From contig NZ_JADFFM010000001.1 in NCBI RefSeq assembly GCF_015221995.1, forward strand, positions 2,480,001 to 2,544,000: a stretch of 64,000 nt of DNA. The letters are read 5' to 3'. The notes beneath the pieces were generated by a model. It was not told the DNA's origin. It saw only the letters and a program-made list of their open reading frames with translations, and did no database searches. Position numbers and translations under genes: made by a program. Shown here one piece after another: positions 42,591-51,659 of this stretch. The stretch comes from Mucilaginibacter boryungensis. GTDB lineage: Bacteria > Bacteroidota > Bacteroidia > Sphingobacteriales > Sphingobacteriaceae. Each line of letters opens with the position of its first letter. The first letter of the stretch is position 1.

Positions 42591-43616
42591 TTAGCGTATT
42601 GCATCACTTATTAACACCCTGGGTAAAATTGTAAAATCAATTTTTGCATTCCAGTTGTTATCGTTCCAGCCTATTACAGGGTCGCAATTGCCGCTATTCC
42701 AGGCAGGGTTTAATTCACCTTTAGCGTTGGTCCAGTTAACTTCGTTCCCATGCACTACAATCATAGCACACGCGCTAATGCTGGTATATTGGTTCCATAC
42801 AGATATACCAACATTGGTAAAAGTTGCCCGCTTAGCATATATTTTATTATTTAAAATCTGCATATCGGTACCGCCGGCCACACCAATACCATACTGCCCC
42901 GGGTTAACCAGCAAATTATTTTCCACTAATTGATGACTGCCGCCCGCATCGCCAAGGGCAATACCCCCACCGGTTTTGCTTGGCCCCCCCCCTCTTATAC
43001 GGTTATTTTTAACAGTAATGGGACTTGCAGCTGTACCATTACTGCTGTATAAACTTATGGCGTCTTCGGCATAGCTTTCCCCTATTATGTTCTCGCACGC
43101 ATTATTGGCTATTATACACCCGGGACCATTCACATTATTAAATTGAACAAATTGCCCCCGGGGTAAAGGGCCAAGCATATTTAAAAATTGGTTATTTTCT
43201 ATAGCTATACCGCCACCATTAGTTTGCTGAACATAAACCCCGGTGCTTACTTTGGTGATATAGTTATGATCAATAATTATGTTCTTACACCGATAAAGAT
43301 AGATTCCTACAGCCTTTGAATTCAATAGCTTATTACCGGTTATGCGAATGTTACTACAGTTTTTTAGAGTTATGGGAGGGACATTGCCCCCTGTTATTAG
43401 CAAACCCCTGATAGTTTTATTATGCACATCAGATAAGGAAATCGCATTTGAAGCGTGGTAATTGTCAATTGCGTTCCTCTTATATATTGTGGTAATTACG
43501 CCCTTTCTGCCCTCAGGCTCATTGATATTTTTCGCATTGAGAAGTGTAATTGATAAAATGAGAATGGCGACGATGGATAGTAATATGGTTGACAGATTAA
43601 TCATATCCGGTTTCAT
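42591..43616 (-). CDS. Right-handed parallel beta-helix protein (copy A)
   Basis: The product is 341 residues from the Met at 43616 (MKPDMINLSTILLS, a membrane anchor or signal); earlier in-frame starts to 43697 lack a signal. Residues about 70-330 are pectin-lyase-like PbH1 repeats (NCSNIRITGNKL, NIIIDHNYITKVSTGVYV). It is a clear paralogue of the protein at 58041-59144, sharing LGPLPRGQFVQ, IRGGGPSK-GGGIALGD and LLVNPGQYGIG. Both lie on the minus strand and bracket the polysaccharide operon. A lyase or epimerase acting on the polymer is plausible; no catalytic set is confirmed. Confidence 0.85.
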   Translation of the reverse strand: MKPDMINLSTILLSIVAILILSITLLNAKNINEPEGRKGVITTIYKRNAIDNYHASNAISLSDVHNKTIRGLLITGGNVPPITLKNCSNIRITGNKLLNSKAVGIYLYRCKNIIIDHNYITKVSTGVYVQQTNGGGIAIENNQFLNMLGPLPRGQFVQFNNVNGPGCIIANNACENIIGESYAEDAISLYSSNGTAASPITVKNNRIRGGGPSKTGGGIALGDAGGSHQLVENNLLVNPGQYGIGVAGGTDMQILNNKIYAKRATFTNVGISVWNQYTSISACAMIVVHGNEVNWTNAKGELNPAWNSGNCDPVIGWNDNNWNAKIDFTILPRVLISDAIR

Positions 43617-44010
43617 AACTATATAATCAACCCCATACTCTTGAGTGTAATTTTCCTTATTCATGCTATTATATAACCTATAATTAACAATTCCCATTAT
43701 TTGTACTTAAAACCGGTGTTATATTATTAACAAAAACCGAATTGAGTTGTTGTAGAACTAAACATGGTTCTTTAATACATATGCGCAATCGCCTTATTGT
43801 ATTTGGGTAAGCACTTGTTAAACAATAATCCATATCATATTAATTTTTAAAGACGTGATGTATTTTAAACCCAACCTATTTATTAACTACAACTTTAAAA
43901 AAAAGAATGAATTTTTAAAACAATTACTTAATTATTAAATTAATCTGTAGTAAAACATAATAGCATTATTAATTAACCATAACAACATTTACTTTCAACA
44001 AGCTTTACCC
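43617..44010. other. AT-rich leader region of the polysaccharide operon
   Basis: Nearly 400 bases lie between divergent beta-helix and gmd genes (only about 310 if the earlier beta-helix start is used). Very AT-rich with no JUMPstart/ops element, clear -33/-7 promoter or small gene. It must contain the operon promoter. Confidence 0.4.
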
Positions 44011-45126
44011 ATGAAAAAAGTTGCCTTAATTACAGGTATAACCGGTCAGGACGGTTCCTATTTAGCAGAATTTTTATTAAAAAAGGGCTATATAGTACAC
44101 GGCGTTAAAAGAAGAAGTTCTTTATTCAACACCGACCGCATTGATCATTTATACCAAGATCCGCATGAAGTGGACCGAAACTTTGTTCTGCATTTTGGTG
44201 ACCTGTCCGACTCTACCAACCTGATCAGGATCATCCAGCAAACACAACCGGATGAGATATATAATTTAGGAGCCATGTCGCATGTTAAGGTAAGTTTCGA
44301 CACACCGGAATATACCGCAAATGCCGATGGGATTGGTACACTGCGTATATTGGAAGCAGTGCGCATATTAGGCCTTGCGAAAAAGACCAAAGTATACCAG
44401 GCTTCAACTTCAGAATTGTATGGCTTGGTACAAGCTGTGCCGCAATCTGAAACTACCCCTTTTTATCCGCGTTCACCTTATGCTGTGGCTAAAATGTATG
44501 CTTACTGGATTACAGTGAATTACCGCGAAGCTTATGGCATGTTTGCCTGCAACGGTATCCTTTTTAACCATGAAAGCCCACTGCGTGGAGAGACCTTTGT
44601 TACCCGTAAAATTACCCGTGCCGCTGCTAAAATAGCTTTAGGCTTGCAAAACCGCCTATACCTTGGAAACCTTGACGCCAGACGCGATTGGGGACACGCA
44701 AAAGATTATGTAGAGGCTATGTGGCTGATACTGCAACAAGAAAAACCCGAAGACTTTGTAATTGCTACCGGCGTTACAACCACAGTACGGGATTTTATAA
44801 AATTAGCTTTCGGTGTGCTCGGTATCAGCCTTGAATTTAAAGGTACCGGGGTAGATGAAGTTGGATATGTAACAAGTTGCAGCAATCCCGATTACTTACT
44901 GGAGATTGGCAAGCCTGTTGTATCTGTTGATGCAGAATATTTTAGGCCCACCGAGGTTGACCTTTTAATTGGCGACCCTACCAAATGTCAGCAAAAATTG
45001 AACTGGACGCCGAAATATGATTTAAAAAGCCTGGTTGAAGAAATGGTAAATGCCGACGTTGAGCTGTTTATGAAAGAAAGGATATTAAAAGAGTCTGGCT
45101 ACGAGATAAAGAATCAATACGAGTAA
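44011..45126 (+). CDS. gmd: GDP-mannose 4,6-dehydratase
   Basis: This 371-residue short-chain dehydrogenase has [16 protein letters not shown] (NADP-binding), [26 protein letters not shown] (catalytic Ser/Thr and Glu), [10 protein letters not shown] (YxxxK) and [16 protein letters not shown]. It turns GDP-mannose into GDP-4-keto-6-deoxymannose, the precursor of GDP-fucose, rhamnose or perosamine. No partner reductase (Fcl/RMD) or aminotransferase is in the window, so the end product is unknown. First gene of the plus-strand operon; the NRPS-like gene starts 109 bases on. Confidence 0.96.
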   Translation: MKKVALITGITGQDGSYLAEFLLKKGYIVHGVKRRSSLFNTDRIDHLYQDPHEVDRNFVLHFGDLSDSTNLIRIIQQTQPDEIYNLGAMSHVKVSFDTPEYTANADGIGTLRILEAVRILGLAKKTKVYQASTSELYGLVQAVPQSETTPFYPRSPYAVAKMYAYWITVNYREAYGMFACNGILFNHESPLRGETFVTRKITRAAAKIALGLQNRLYLGNLDARRDWGHAKDYVEAMWLILQQEKPEDFVIATGVTTTVRDFIKLAFGVLGISLEFKGTGVDEVGYVTSCSNPDYLLEIGKPVVSVDAEYFRPTEVDLLIGDPTKCQQKLNWTPKYDLKSLVEEMVNADVELFMKERILKESGYEIKNQYE

Positions 45127-45235
45127 CCAGAAAATGCATTTATCATAAAGCGAAGCGACGGTTAAAATCTTCCGCCGGAGATAAAACGCTCCAAAAAAGA
45201 TACATAGGCTATCTCTTATTGTTACTAACTACACT

Positions 45236-47908
45236 ATGAATGATTTTAATAATACCATTGTTCCGTATCCTAAAGAAAAAACCATATTTGGACTTTTTGA
45301 AGAACAGGTAGCAAAAAACCCGTCGGCTATTGCTATTGAAAAAGGTCTTAATAAAATAACATATACCGACTTAAACAAATTAGCCAATCGTTTAGCTAAT
45401 TTATTGGTGACTAAGGGTGTGATGCCTCAGGATAATGTTGGATTGCTGGTTACCCGCGATTTTGACATGATAATTGGCATGATGGCTATTATGAAAGCCG
45501 GTGCAGCCTATGTACCTATAGACCCCGAATACCCGGTAGACAGGCAACTATACATCTTTAATCAATCAAAGCTAAAACTGGTCATCGCGAATAACGATTA
45601 CCCATTAAAAAGTACAATAAGCACGGAATGCTTTCTTAAAATTAATTTTTTAGACCCCGGAGAGTTGAACGAAAGTAACCCACCGGTAAACGTTGCTTCA
45701 ACCCAGTTAGCTTATACAATTTATACTTCCGGATCAACCGGTAGGCCTAAGGGGGTAATGATTGAGCATCACAGTGTAGTGAACCTGATATTATGGGTAA
45801 ATACTAAATTTAACGTAGGGCCCCATGACCGGCTATTGTTTATTACTTCCATGTGTTTTGATTTATCGGTTTATGATATTTTTGGAATGCTGGCAGCTGG
45901 CGGCACCATAGTAATTGCCGAAAATAAAGAGATACAGGATGTGCGGATGTTGCAGAACCTGATGATTGATTATCAGGTTACTTTTTGGGATTCGGTCCCT
46001 ACCACTTTAGACTATCTGGTAGCAAATTTAGAACAAGAGCGCCCTGACTATAAACACGAGGGCTTAAAAACCATCTTTTTAAGTGGGGACTGGATACCGA
46101 TAGATTTGCCAACCCGGACCAAAAAATTTTTCCCGCAAGCGCAGTTTGTAAGCTTAGGTGGCGCTACCGAAGGGACCATTTGGTCAAACTTTTATATTGT
46201 TGAGCAGGTGTACCCTGAGTGGCGCAGCATCCCTTACGGTAAGCCTATTTATAATAACTTTTTTTACATACTGGACGAGCAGCTAAAACCTGTACCAACA
46301 GGTGAACCAGGTGATTTGTATATAGGTGGTGTAGGCGTGGCGCGCGGTTATGCTAATGATGCAGAAAAAACCAATGCAGCCTTTATTCCCGATCCGTTTA
46401 ATAGTCAATTGGGGGGTATGATGTACCGCACAGGAGATACCGGCAGGATGATGCCTGACTTTAACATGGAGTTTTTGGGCAGAAAGGACAGCCAGGTAAA
46501 AATTAACGGCTTCAGGGTTGAACTGGGCGAAATAGAAAGTGTTTTAAACAAAAGCGAGTTAGTTAGAAGCTGCGTTGTATTAGCAAAAAAAGGCCCTGAT
46601 GGTAATAAAAGGTTAATTGGGTATGTAGTGCCTAAAGCAACGTTTGAAAAAGAAACTGTAACTGCTTATTTAAAAACCAAACTCCCGGATTATATGATAC
46701 CTGCCGTATGGGTTGAGATGGATAAAATGCCACTTAATTCAAATGGTAAAATAGACAGAAATGCCTTGCCTGAGTTTACGGACACATTATTGCAGAGAAA
46801 ACGTTTATTACAGCCTATTACACCCACCGAGAAAATACTGACAAGTATATGGAAGGAATGCATGGGGCTAAACGAAATAAGTATAGATGATAACTTTTTT
46901 GCCCTTGGCGGACACTCGCTAATGGCGGTACAAATTTTATCAAAATTGGAAAAAAAACTGGGGCGTAGTTTCCAACTGGCGGTCCTTTTTAAATATCCCA
47001 ATATCCAGTTACTGGCAAACTTTATTGATAACGATAAAAAAGAAACAACTTATACATGCCTGGTACCCATTAAATCCACCGGAAATAAAACCCCATTATA
47101 TATTATTCATGGCGAAGGGCTAAATGTGCTGAATTTTAGTAGCCTGGCGGCTGTAATGGATAAAGACCGGCCAATATTTGGTTTACAGGCAGTGGGCTTA
47201 AATGGAATTGATGAACCGCTGGATAACTTACCGGATATTGCAAAATTTTATCTCAGCGAAATTATACGCCACAACCCTACCGGGCCATATCTGTTAGCAG
47301 GGTATTCTTTTGGAGGTTACGTAGCATTAGAAATACGTAAGCAAATGGCTGCGATGGGCAAGAAAGTAGAAAAACTAATTATGTTCGATACCGACGCCGA
47401 AAAGTCGGAATACAAGGATTGGTATTATATTTTGCCAAAAAAAGTTAAAAGGAACGTACCTATCTTATTATCCTTTTTAAAATCATCTATACTCCATCCA
47501 ATAACAAATTTCAGAAAAAAGTATAAAAACCCCGAACCAGGTTTTCTTTCTAAATATTTTTTAAAGAAAGAAACCAAAAATTTCTATCAGCTTATTAAAA
47601 AAATAAAAGATAAGCACTTATATGCTTTCAGGAATTATAAAATGGAACCGTTTGATGGTAAAGTTTATCTGTATAAAGCACAAATATGCGTTCATTATGT
47701 TTATGATACTGAATTTTTAGGCTGGAAAAAATATGCACTTGGCGGAGTTGTGCGATATGACGTACCCGGCGATCATTTAACTATGATTACGCCACCAAAC
47801 GTTGAAGCATTCGCAGCCATACTAAGTGCCAGTTTAGATGAAAAGGAGGAAACAATACAAACTACTGAAATGGCAGATACCACAGCGGGAATTAAGACAC
47901 TGGTTTAA
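45236..47908 (+). CDS. NRPS-like A-PCP-TE protein (one-module, no condensation domain)
   Basis: This 890-residue protein has an adenylation domain (about 1-515; YTSGSTGRPKGVM near 163, FDLSVYD near 207, SLGGATEGTIWSN near 308, YRTGD, KINGFRVELGEIE near 420, NSNGKIDRNALP near 500), a carrier domain (DNFFALGGHSLMAV, Ser near 561) and a type I thioesterase (about 620-865; GYSFGG Ser near 691, FDTDAE, GDHLTM). Aligning by eye to the GrsA pocket gives D-L-Y-D-F-S-L-I-W-K, eight of ten identical to the cysteine code DLYNLSLIWK as I recall it. SGDWIP and GGATE also match cysteine-type A domains of the yersiniabactin/pyochelin group. It activates an amino acid, holds it as a thioester and releases or transfers it. 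Within a polysaccharide operon, aminoacyl decoration of a sugar is the best guess. No PPTase is in the window. Confidence 0.93.
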   Translation: MNDFNNTIVPYPKEKTIFGLFEEQVAKNPSAIAIEKGLNKITYTDLNKLANRLANLLVTKGVMPQDNVGLLVTRDFDMIIGMMAIMKAGAAYVPIDPEYPVDRQLYIFNQSKLKLVIANNDYPLKSTISTECFLKINFLDPGELNESNPPVNVASTQLAYTIYTSGSTGRPKGVMIEHHSVVNLILWVNTKFNVGPHDRLLFITSMCFDLSVYDIFGMLAAGGTIVIAENKEIQDVRMLQNLMIDYQVTFWDSVPTTLDYLVANLEQERPDYKHEGLKTIFLSGDWIPIDLPTRTKKFFPQAQFVSLGGATEGTIWSNFYIVEQVYPEWRSIPYGKPIYNNFFYILDEQLKPVPTGEPGDLYIGGVGVARGYANDAEKTNAAFIPDPFNSQLGGMMYRTGDTGRMMPDFNMEFLGRKDSQVKINGFRVELGEIESVLNKSELVRSCVVLAKKGPDGNKRLIGYVVPKATFEKETVTAYLKTKLPDYMIPAVWVEMDKMPLNSNGKIDRNALPEFTDTLLQRKRLLQPITPTEKILTSIWKECMGLNEISIDDNFFALGGHSLMAVQILSKLEKKLGRSFQLAVLFKYPNIQLLANFIDNDKKETTYTCLVPIKSTGNKTPLYIIHGEGLNVLNFSSLAAVMDKDRPIFGLQAVGLNGIDEPLDNLPDIAKFYLSEIIRHNPTGPYLLAGYSFGGYVALEIRKQMAAMGKKVEKLIMFDTDAEKSEYKDWYYILPKKVKRNVPILLSFLKSSILHPITNFRKKYKNPEPGFLSKYFLKKETKNFYQLIKKIKDKHLYAFRNYKMEPFDGKVYLYKAQICVHYVYDTEFLGWKKYALGGVVRYDVPGDHLTMITPPNVEAFAAILSASLDEKEETIQTTEMADTTAGIKTLV

Positions 47909-47927
47909 ATGTTAATGTTTTTAGAAA

Positions 47928-48365
47928 ATGATAGCACCCATTACAACAGGAAACCTTGAAGAATGCATACAGGCATTTTTAAAAGCATATAATGGCCCAC
48001 CCTGGAACTATAGCTGGACGTATGACAGGGCAAAAAAATATCTTTCGGAGTATTTAACCTGCGGTCAATTTGTTGGATTTGTTTTATATGACGAAGGGCA
48101 GATTACAGGAGCAACTTTTGGCCATATTAAAACCTGGTGGACCAACGATCAATTAATGATTGATGAGTTTTTTATCTCGGGCGAAAAGCAGGGAAAGGGC
48201 TATGGGAAAAAGTTACTTGCCTATTGCGACCAATATGCATCGGAAAATCAAATTGGATCGATCGTGTTAATGACCAACCGCTATATGCCTGCCTATGGAT
48301 TTTATAACAAAATTGGATATACGGCCACAGAACAGTATGTTTTTATGTTTAAACAAGTTTTATGA
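47928..48365 (+). CDS. GNAT-family N-acetyltransferase
   Basis: This 145-residue protein has the acetyl-CoA loop EKQGKGYGKKLLAYCD (about residues 88-103) and the closing YGFYNKIGYT. The N-terminal NGPPWNYSWTYDRAKKYLSEYL resembles aminoglycoside-6'-acetyltransferase-like GNATs. It begins 19 bases after the NRPS-like gene, so the two probably work together: it could acylate the amino group of the activated residue or of an amino sugar. Confidence 0.85.
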   Translation: MIAPITTGNLEECIQAFLKAYNGPPWNYSWTYDRAKKYLSEYLTCGQFVGFVLYDEGQITGATFGHIKTWWTNDQLMIDEFFISGEKQGKGYGKKLLAYCDQYASENQIGSIVLMTNRYMPAYGFYNKIGYTATEQYVFMFKQVL

Positions 48366-48397
48366 AACAGCTTAATTAAAATCACACATAACACGTT

Positions 48398-48419
48398 GAC
48401 AATAAAACTATTTATTGTC
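48398..48419. repeat. Hairpin inside the operon, before the export gene
   Basis: GACAATAAA and TTTATTGTC pair perfectly around ACTA in the 98-base gap between the GNAT and Wza-like genes. No T-run; a possible attenuation or processing point between the sugar/amino-acid genes and the export genes. Confidence 0.45.
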
Positions 48420-48463
48420 TAACTGGTTATCCTTACCGTCATAACTACACTAACTAAAATGCG

Positions 48464-49282
48464 ATGAAAAATACTATTATTCAAACAACATTACTGGCGT
48501 TTTCTCTGATCCTATCATCATGTAGTTTTTTTAGAGATAAAGGTGTATTTAAAGATAGCGGATATCAAAATGTATCCTATTTCCAAAACGCCGATCATTC
48601 GGGTTATTTTGAAGAAAAAATAAATAATTATGCGCCTTTTAAAATACAAAGTGGCGACATTTTAGGCATAAATGTAAACAGTGTTAACCAGGAAGCAGCT
48701 TCGGTTTTTAATACCAGCACCAACCGTGTTAACGGTGCAAGCCCGGATGCCATTAATCCTGTTTATGGTTTTAAAGTAGATGTTAATGGCAACGTGCAAT
48801 TGCCACTGGTAGGTGATATGAAAGTAGCCGGGATGACAACTGATGAGGTAGCAAAAAAACTAACCAGTAATTTATTGCCATACCTTAAAAATCCGATAGT
48901 TAATATCCGCGTTCTGAATTTCAAGGTCTCTGTTTTTGGCGATGTATTGAGGCCCAATGTATACAATATTCAGAATGAACGGATAAATATTAATGAAGTG
49001 ATAAGCCTGGCCGGCGATTTAAATATTACCGCAAACAGAAAAAATATTTTGCTGGTGCGCGAAGAGGATGGCAAGCGGATGTATTATACGATTGATTTAA
49101 CTAAAAAAGACCTGTTTGATTCACCATATTATTACTTACATAACAATGATGTGATATATGTGGATCCGGATAAAACTAAATATGATACGGTTAGTCGCAG
49201 TTATAAACGTACTACAATAACCCTTTCAGCCTTGTCAATTGCTGCTGTAGTGCTCTCGGCTATGTTTATATATTATCGTTAG
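48464..49282 (+). CDS. Polysaccharide export lipoprotein (Wza/BexD-like)
   Basis: This 272-residue protein has a lipoprotein signal (LILSSCSFF), a Poly_export domain (about 60-145; FKIQSGDILGINVNSVN, VDVNGNVQLPLVGDMKVAGMT) and SLBB domain (about 150-240; VNIRVLNFKVSVFGDVLRPNVY). A C-terminal hydrophobic helix (LSALSIAAVVLSAMFIYY) would cross a membrane. It forms the outer-membrane export channel with the Wzc-like protein 27 bases downstream. Confidence 0.93.
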   Translation: MKNTIIQTTLLAFSLILSSCSFFRDKGVFKDSGYQNVSYFQNADHSGYFEEKINNYAPFKIQSGDILGINVNSVNQEAASVFNTSTNRVNGASPDAINPVYGFKVDVNGNVQLPLVGDMKVAGMTTDEVAKKLTSNLLPYLKNPIVNIRVLNFKVSVFGDVLRPNVYNIQNERININEVISLAGDLNITANRKNILLVREEDGKRMYYTIDLTKKDLFDSPYYYLHNNDVIYVDPDKTKYDTVSRSYKRTTITLSALSIAAVVLSAMFIYYR

Positions 49283-49309
49283 GTTCTTAATTCATAATGC
49301 ATTTATATC

Positions 49310-51655
49310 ATGATTAGTCGATCAACTGTTAATAATAAATCTTATCAAACCACGGGTAGCGAAGATGCTATTAATTTAAGGGCATTATTAGTAAAATATG
49401 CGGACTATTGGCAATTATTCCTCGTCTCGTTCATTATTGCTTTAATAGGCGTAATAATTTATAAAAAATATGTGCAGCCCTCATACGATATTGTGGCGAC
49501 CCTTGAAATTCAGGATATAAGCGATAAATCTCCCGCGGAAAAAACCTCATTGGTCGATTTCCAGCAACTGGACCAGGTTAACGCCCCGCGCGTAGTAGAA
49601 AACGAAATGGAGATATTAAGATCGAACCAGATTATAAAGCAGGTAGTGGATTATTTTCAGTTGTGGGCTGATTATAAGTTAAAAGGCGGCATGATAAAAG
49701 ATCCGGATTTATATGGTAATAGCCCAATTAAAATGAATTTGCTAAACCATACCACCCCTATCCTACCGCGAAAACTCCAATTTCAGCTTGTTGATGCAAA
49801 TACTTACGCCCTTATAGATGATGATAGCAATTCGGGCAAACATCACTTTGGTGAAATGATAACCGATAAGATAGGCTCATGGACAATTACAGCAAACAAC
49901 AATCTTAAAAAATATATTGGCAGCGTTATTGAAATTAAGGTAAATGATCCCGATTTGACTGTATTAAACTATCAAAGTGCATTAAAAGTGGAAGCGGAAC
50001 AAAAACCAGCTACTGTAATTAATATTTCCATTACTGATAAAAACATAAAACGAGGTCAGGACTTCATTAACTATCTCATTTATTTTTATAAACAGAATGA
50101 AGTTGCCGAAAAAAATAAGATCGCTAAAAGTACGCTCCAATTTATTGATGACAGGCTGGATTCGCTTTCTGGTCAACTAAATCATGCGGAGAATAAAATT
50201 GAGGGGTACCGTAGTCAAAATGAGTTGACTGATGTAAACGCCCAATCGCAAATGTATTTGCAACAGATACAAGCCAACGGTGAAAAACTAAATGATATCG
50301 GTATTCAGTTAAGCATTATCAACAAGTTGGATGAATATTTAAACCAATCATCAAACAATAATAGCAGTGTCCCATCAACCTTGGGAATTACAGATCAACA
50401 CCTGGTTGAATTGGTACAAAAACTATCAGATGTACAACTGGAAAAAAACAGACTACTTGCTACACTGCCTGAAAAAAACCCGGCATTTGATCCATTGAAC
50501 AGCCAGATTTCCGCGCTTAAAACTGCAATTAAAGACAATATAAAAAGCATTAAATCCTCTTTACTTACCACACAAAATTCATTACAGGGCTTTAAATCAA
50601 CTGTTCAGTCATCCATAAAAAATGTTCCGGTGCAAGAGCATCAACTGGCCGGTATGGGTCGCCAGCAATCAAATAAAGAAACATTATATAAATATTTATT
50701 ACAGCAGCGCGAACAAATAGCATTAACGTATGCCTCATCTACATCAAATGTACGTTTGGTAGATGCTGCACATATACTTCCTTTAAAAGCATCAAAAAAA
50801 TATATCCCATTTGGCGCCGCCTTTTTATTTGCCCTAATCTTCCCCGTGGGATTCATATATGGAAAAGATGTGGTAAAAAACGCGGTTAACAACCGTAAAG
50901 AAATTGAACGCCACACCGGTATACCTGTGCTATCAGAATTCAGTTATGTGAATTTAACCTCGCCAATTGTTTTCAACGAAAAAACCAATAAAGACAGCTT
51001 TATATTAATAGAACAGTTTAGGCATTTACGCTCGCGGTTAACCTTACTTCAGCCTGAAAGTGCATCAGGCACTGCAACCTTAATAACTTCAAGTGTTGCA
51101 AATGAAGGAAAAAGCTTTATTAGTAGTAACCTGGCTATTTCTTTGGCCAATGCGTCCAAAAAAACCGTTCTGTTAGAGGTTGATATCTATAAGCCGAATA
51201 TTAGTAAAACATTTGGTTTAACCACATCGCCAGGTTTAACAAACTATCTTAAAGGAAAAGTTAGTTTACAAAAAATAATACAAAAATGCGATCAGTATCC
51301 TAATCTTTCAATTATTTCAAGTGGCGACTTTATTGATGATTTTTCTGAGCTATTAGACCAAGAACAATTTCAAATGCTTGTAGAAGAATTAAAAGCGGAA
51401 TATGACTATGTATTGTTTGATACTCCGCCTGTGCATTCAATAAGTGATGCCCTTTCACTGGCCAGGTATTGCGATAATACCCTGTACGTGGTACGTTACG
51501 ATCAAACTTCCAGATCATTACTGCCATTTATTCAAAAGCTGCATACTGAGGAGTTGCTCCCTAAAATGAATATCATATTTAACGGTTTAGCCGGGGGACG
51601 TGACAGCGAAGGATTACGCTATGAAAACTACTATAAAAACAGTCAGGTTTATTGA
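49310..51655 (+). CDS. Chain-length determinant / tyrosine autokinase (Wzc-like)
   Basis: This 781-residue protein has a Wzz domain with membrane helices near residues 38-58 and 500-520, a long periplasmic coiled coil (about 260-480) and a cytoplasmic BY-kinase domain (about 570-765): Walker A SVANEGKSFISSNLA, Walker A' VLLEVDIYKPN, Walker B YVLFDTPPV. The C terminus (GLRYENYYKNSQVY) is a tyrosine cluster for autophosphorylation. Walker A' has Glu where Asp is usual. It controls polymer length and export together with the Wza-like protein; the flippase gene starts four bases later. Confidence 0.94.
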   Translation: MISRSTVNNKSYQTTGSEDAINLRALLVKYADYWQLFLVSFIIALIGVIIYKKYVQPSYDIVATLEIQDISDKSPAEKTSLVDFQQLDQVNAPRVVENEMEILRSNQIIKQVVDYFQLWADYKLKGGMIKDPDLYGNSPIKMNLLNHTTPILPRKLQFQLVDANTYALIDDDSNSGKHHFGEMITDKIGSWTITANNNLKKYIGSVIEIKVNDPDLTVLNYQSALKVEAEQKPATVINISITDKNIKRGQDFINYLIYFYKQNEVAEKNKIAKSTLQFIDDRLDSLSGQLNHAENKIEGYRSQNELTDVNAQSQMYLQQIQANGEKLNDIGIQLSIINKLDEYLNQSSNNNSSVPSTLGITDQHLVELVQKLSDVQLEKNRLLATLPEKNPAFDPLNSQISALKTAIKDNIKSIKSSLLTTQNSLQGFKSTVQSSIKNVPVQEHQLAGMGRQQSNKETLYKYLLQQREQIALTYASSTSNVRLVDAAHILPLKASKKYIPFGAAFLFALIFPVGFIYGKDVVKNAVNNRKEIERHTGIPVLSEFSYVNLTSPIVFNEKTNKDSFILIEQFRHLRSRLTLLQPESASGTATLITSSVANEGKSFISSNLAISLANASKKTVLLEVDIYKPNISKTFGLTTSPGLTNYLKGKVSLQKIIQKCDQYPNLSIISSGDFIDDFSELLDQEQFQMLVEELKAEYDYVLFDTPPVHSISDALSLARYCDNTLYVVRYDQTSRSLLPFIQKLHTEELLPKMNIIFNGLAGGRDSEGLRYENYYKNSQVY

Positions 51656-51659
51656 TTTT

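Noticed and set aside
45236..48365. Full nonribosomal peptide cluster
   Set aside because: Only one module without condensation, epimerase, transporter or PPTase genes; the neighbours are polysaccharide genes.
51600..51659. Earlier start for the flippase overlapping Wzc by 56 bases
   Set aside because: The ATG at 51660 follows the Wzc stop closely and better fits the operon spacing.
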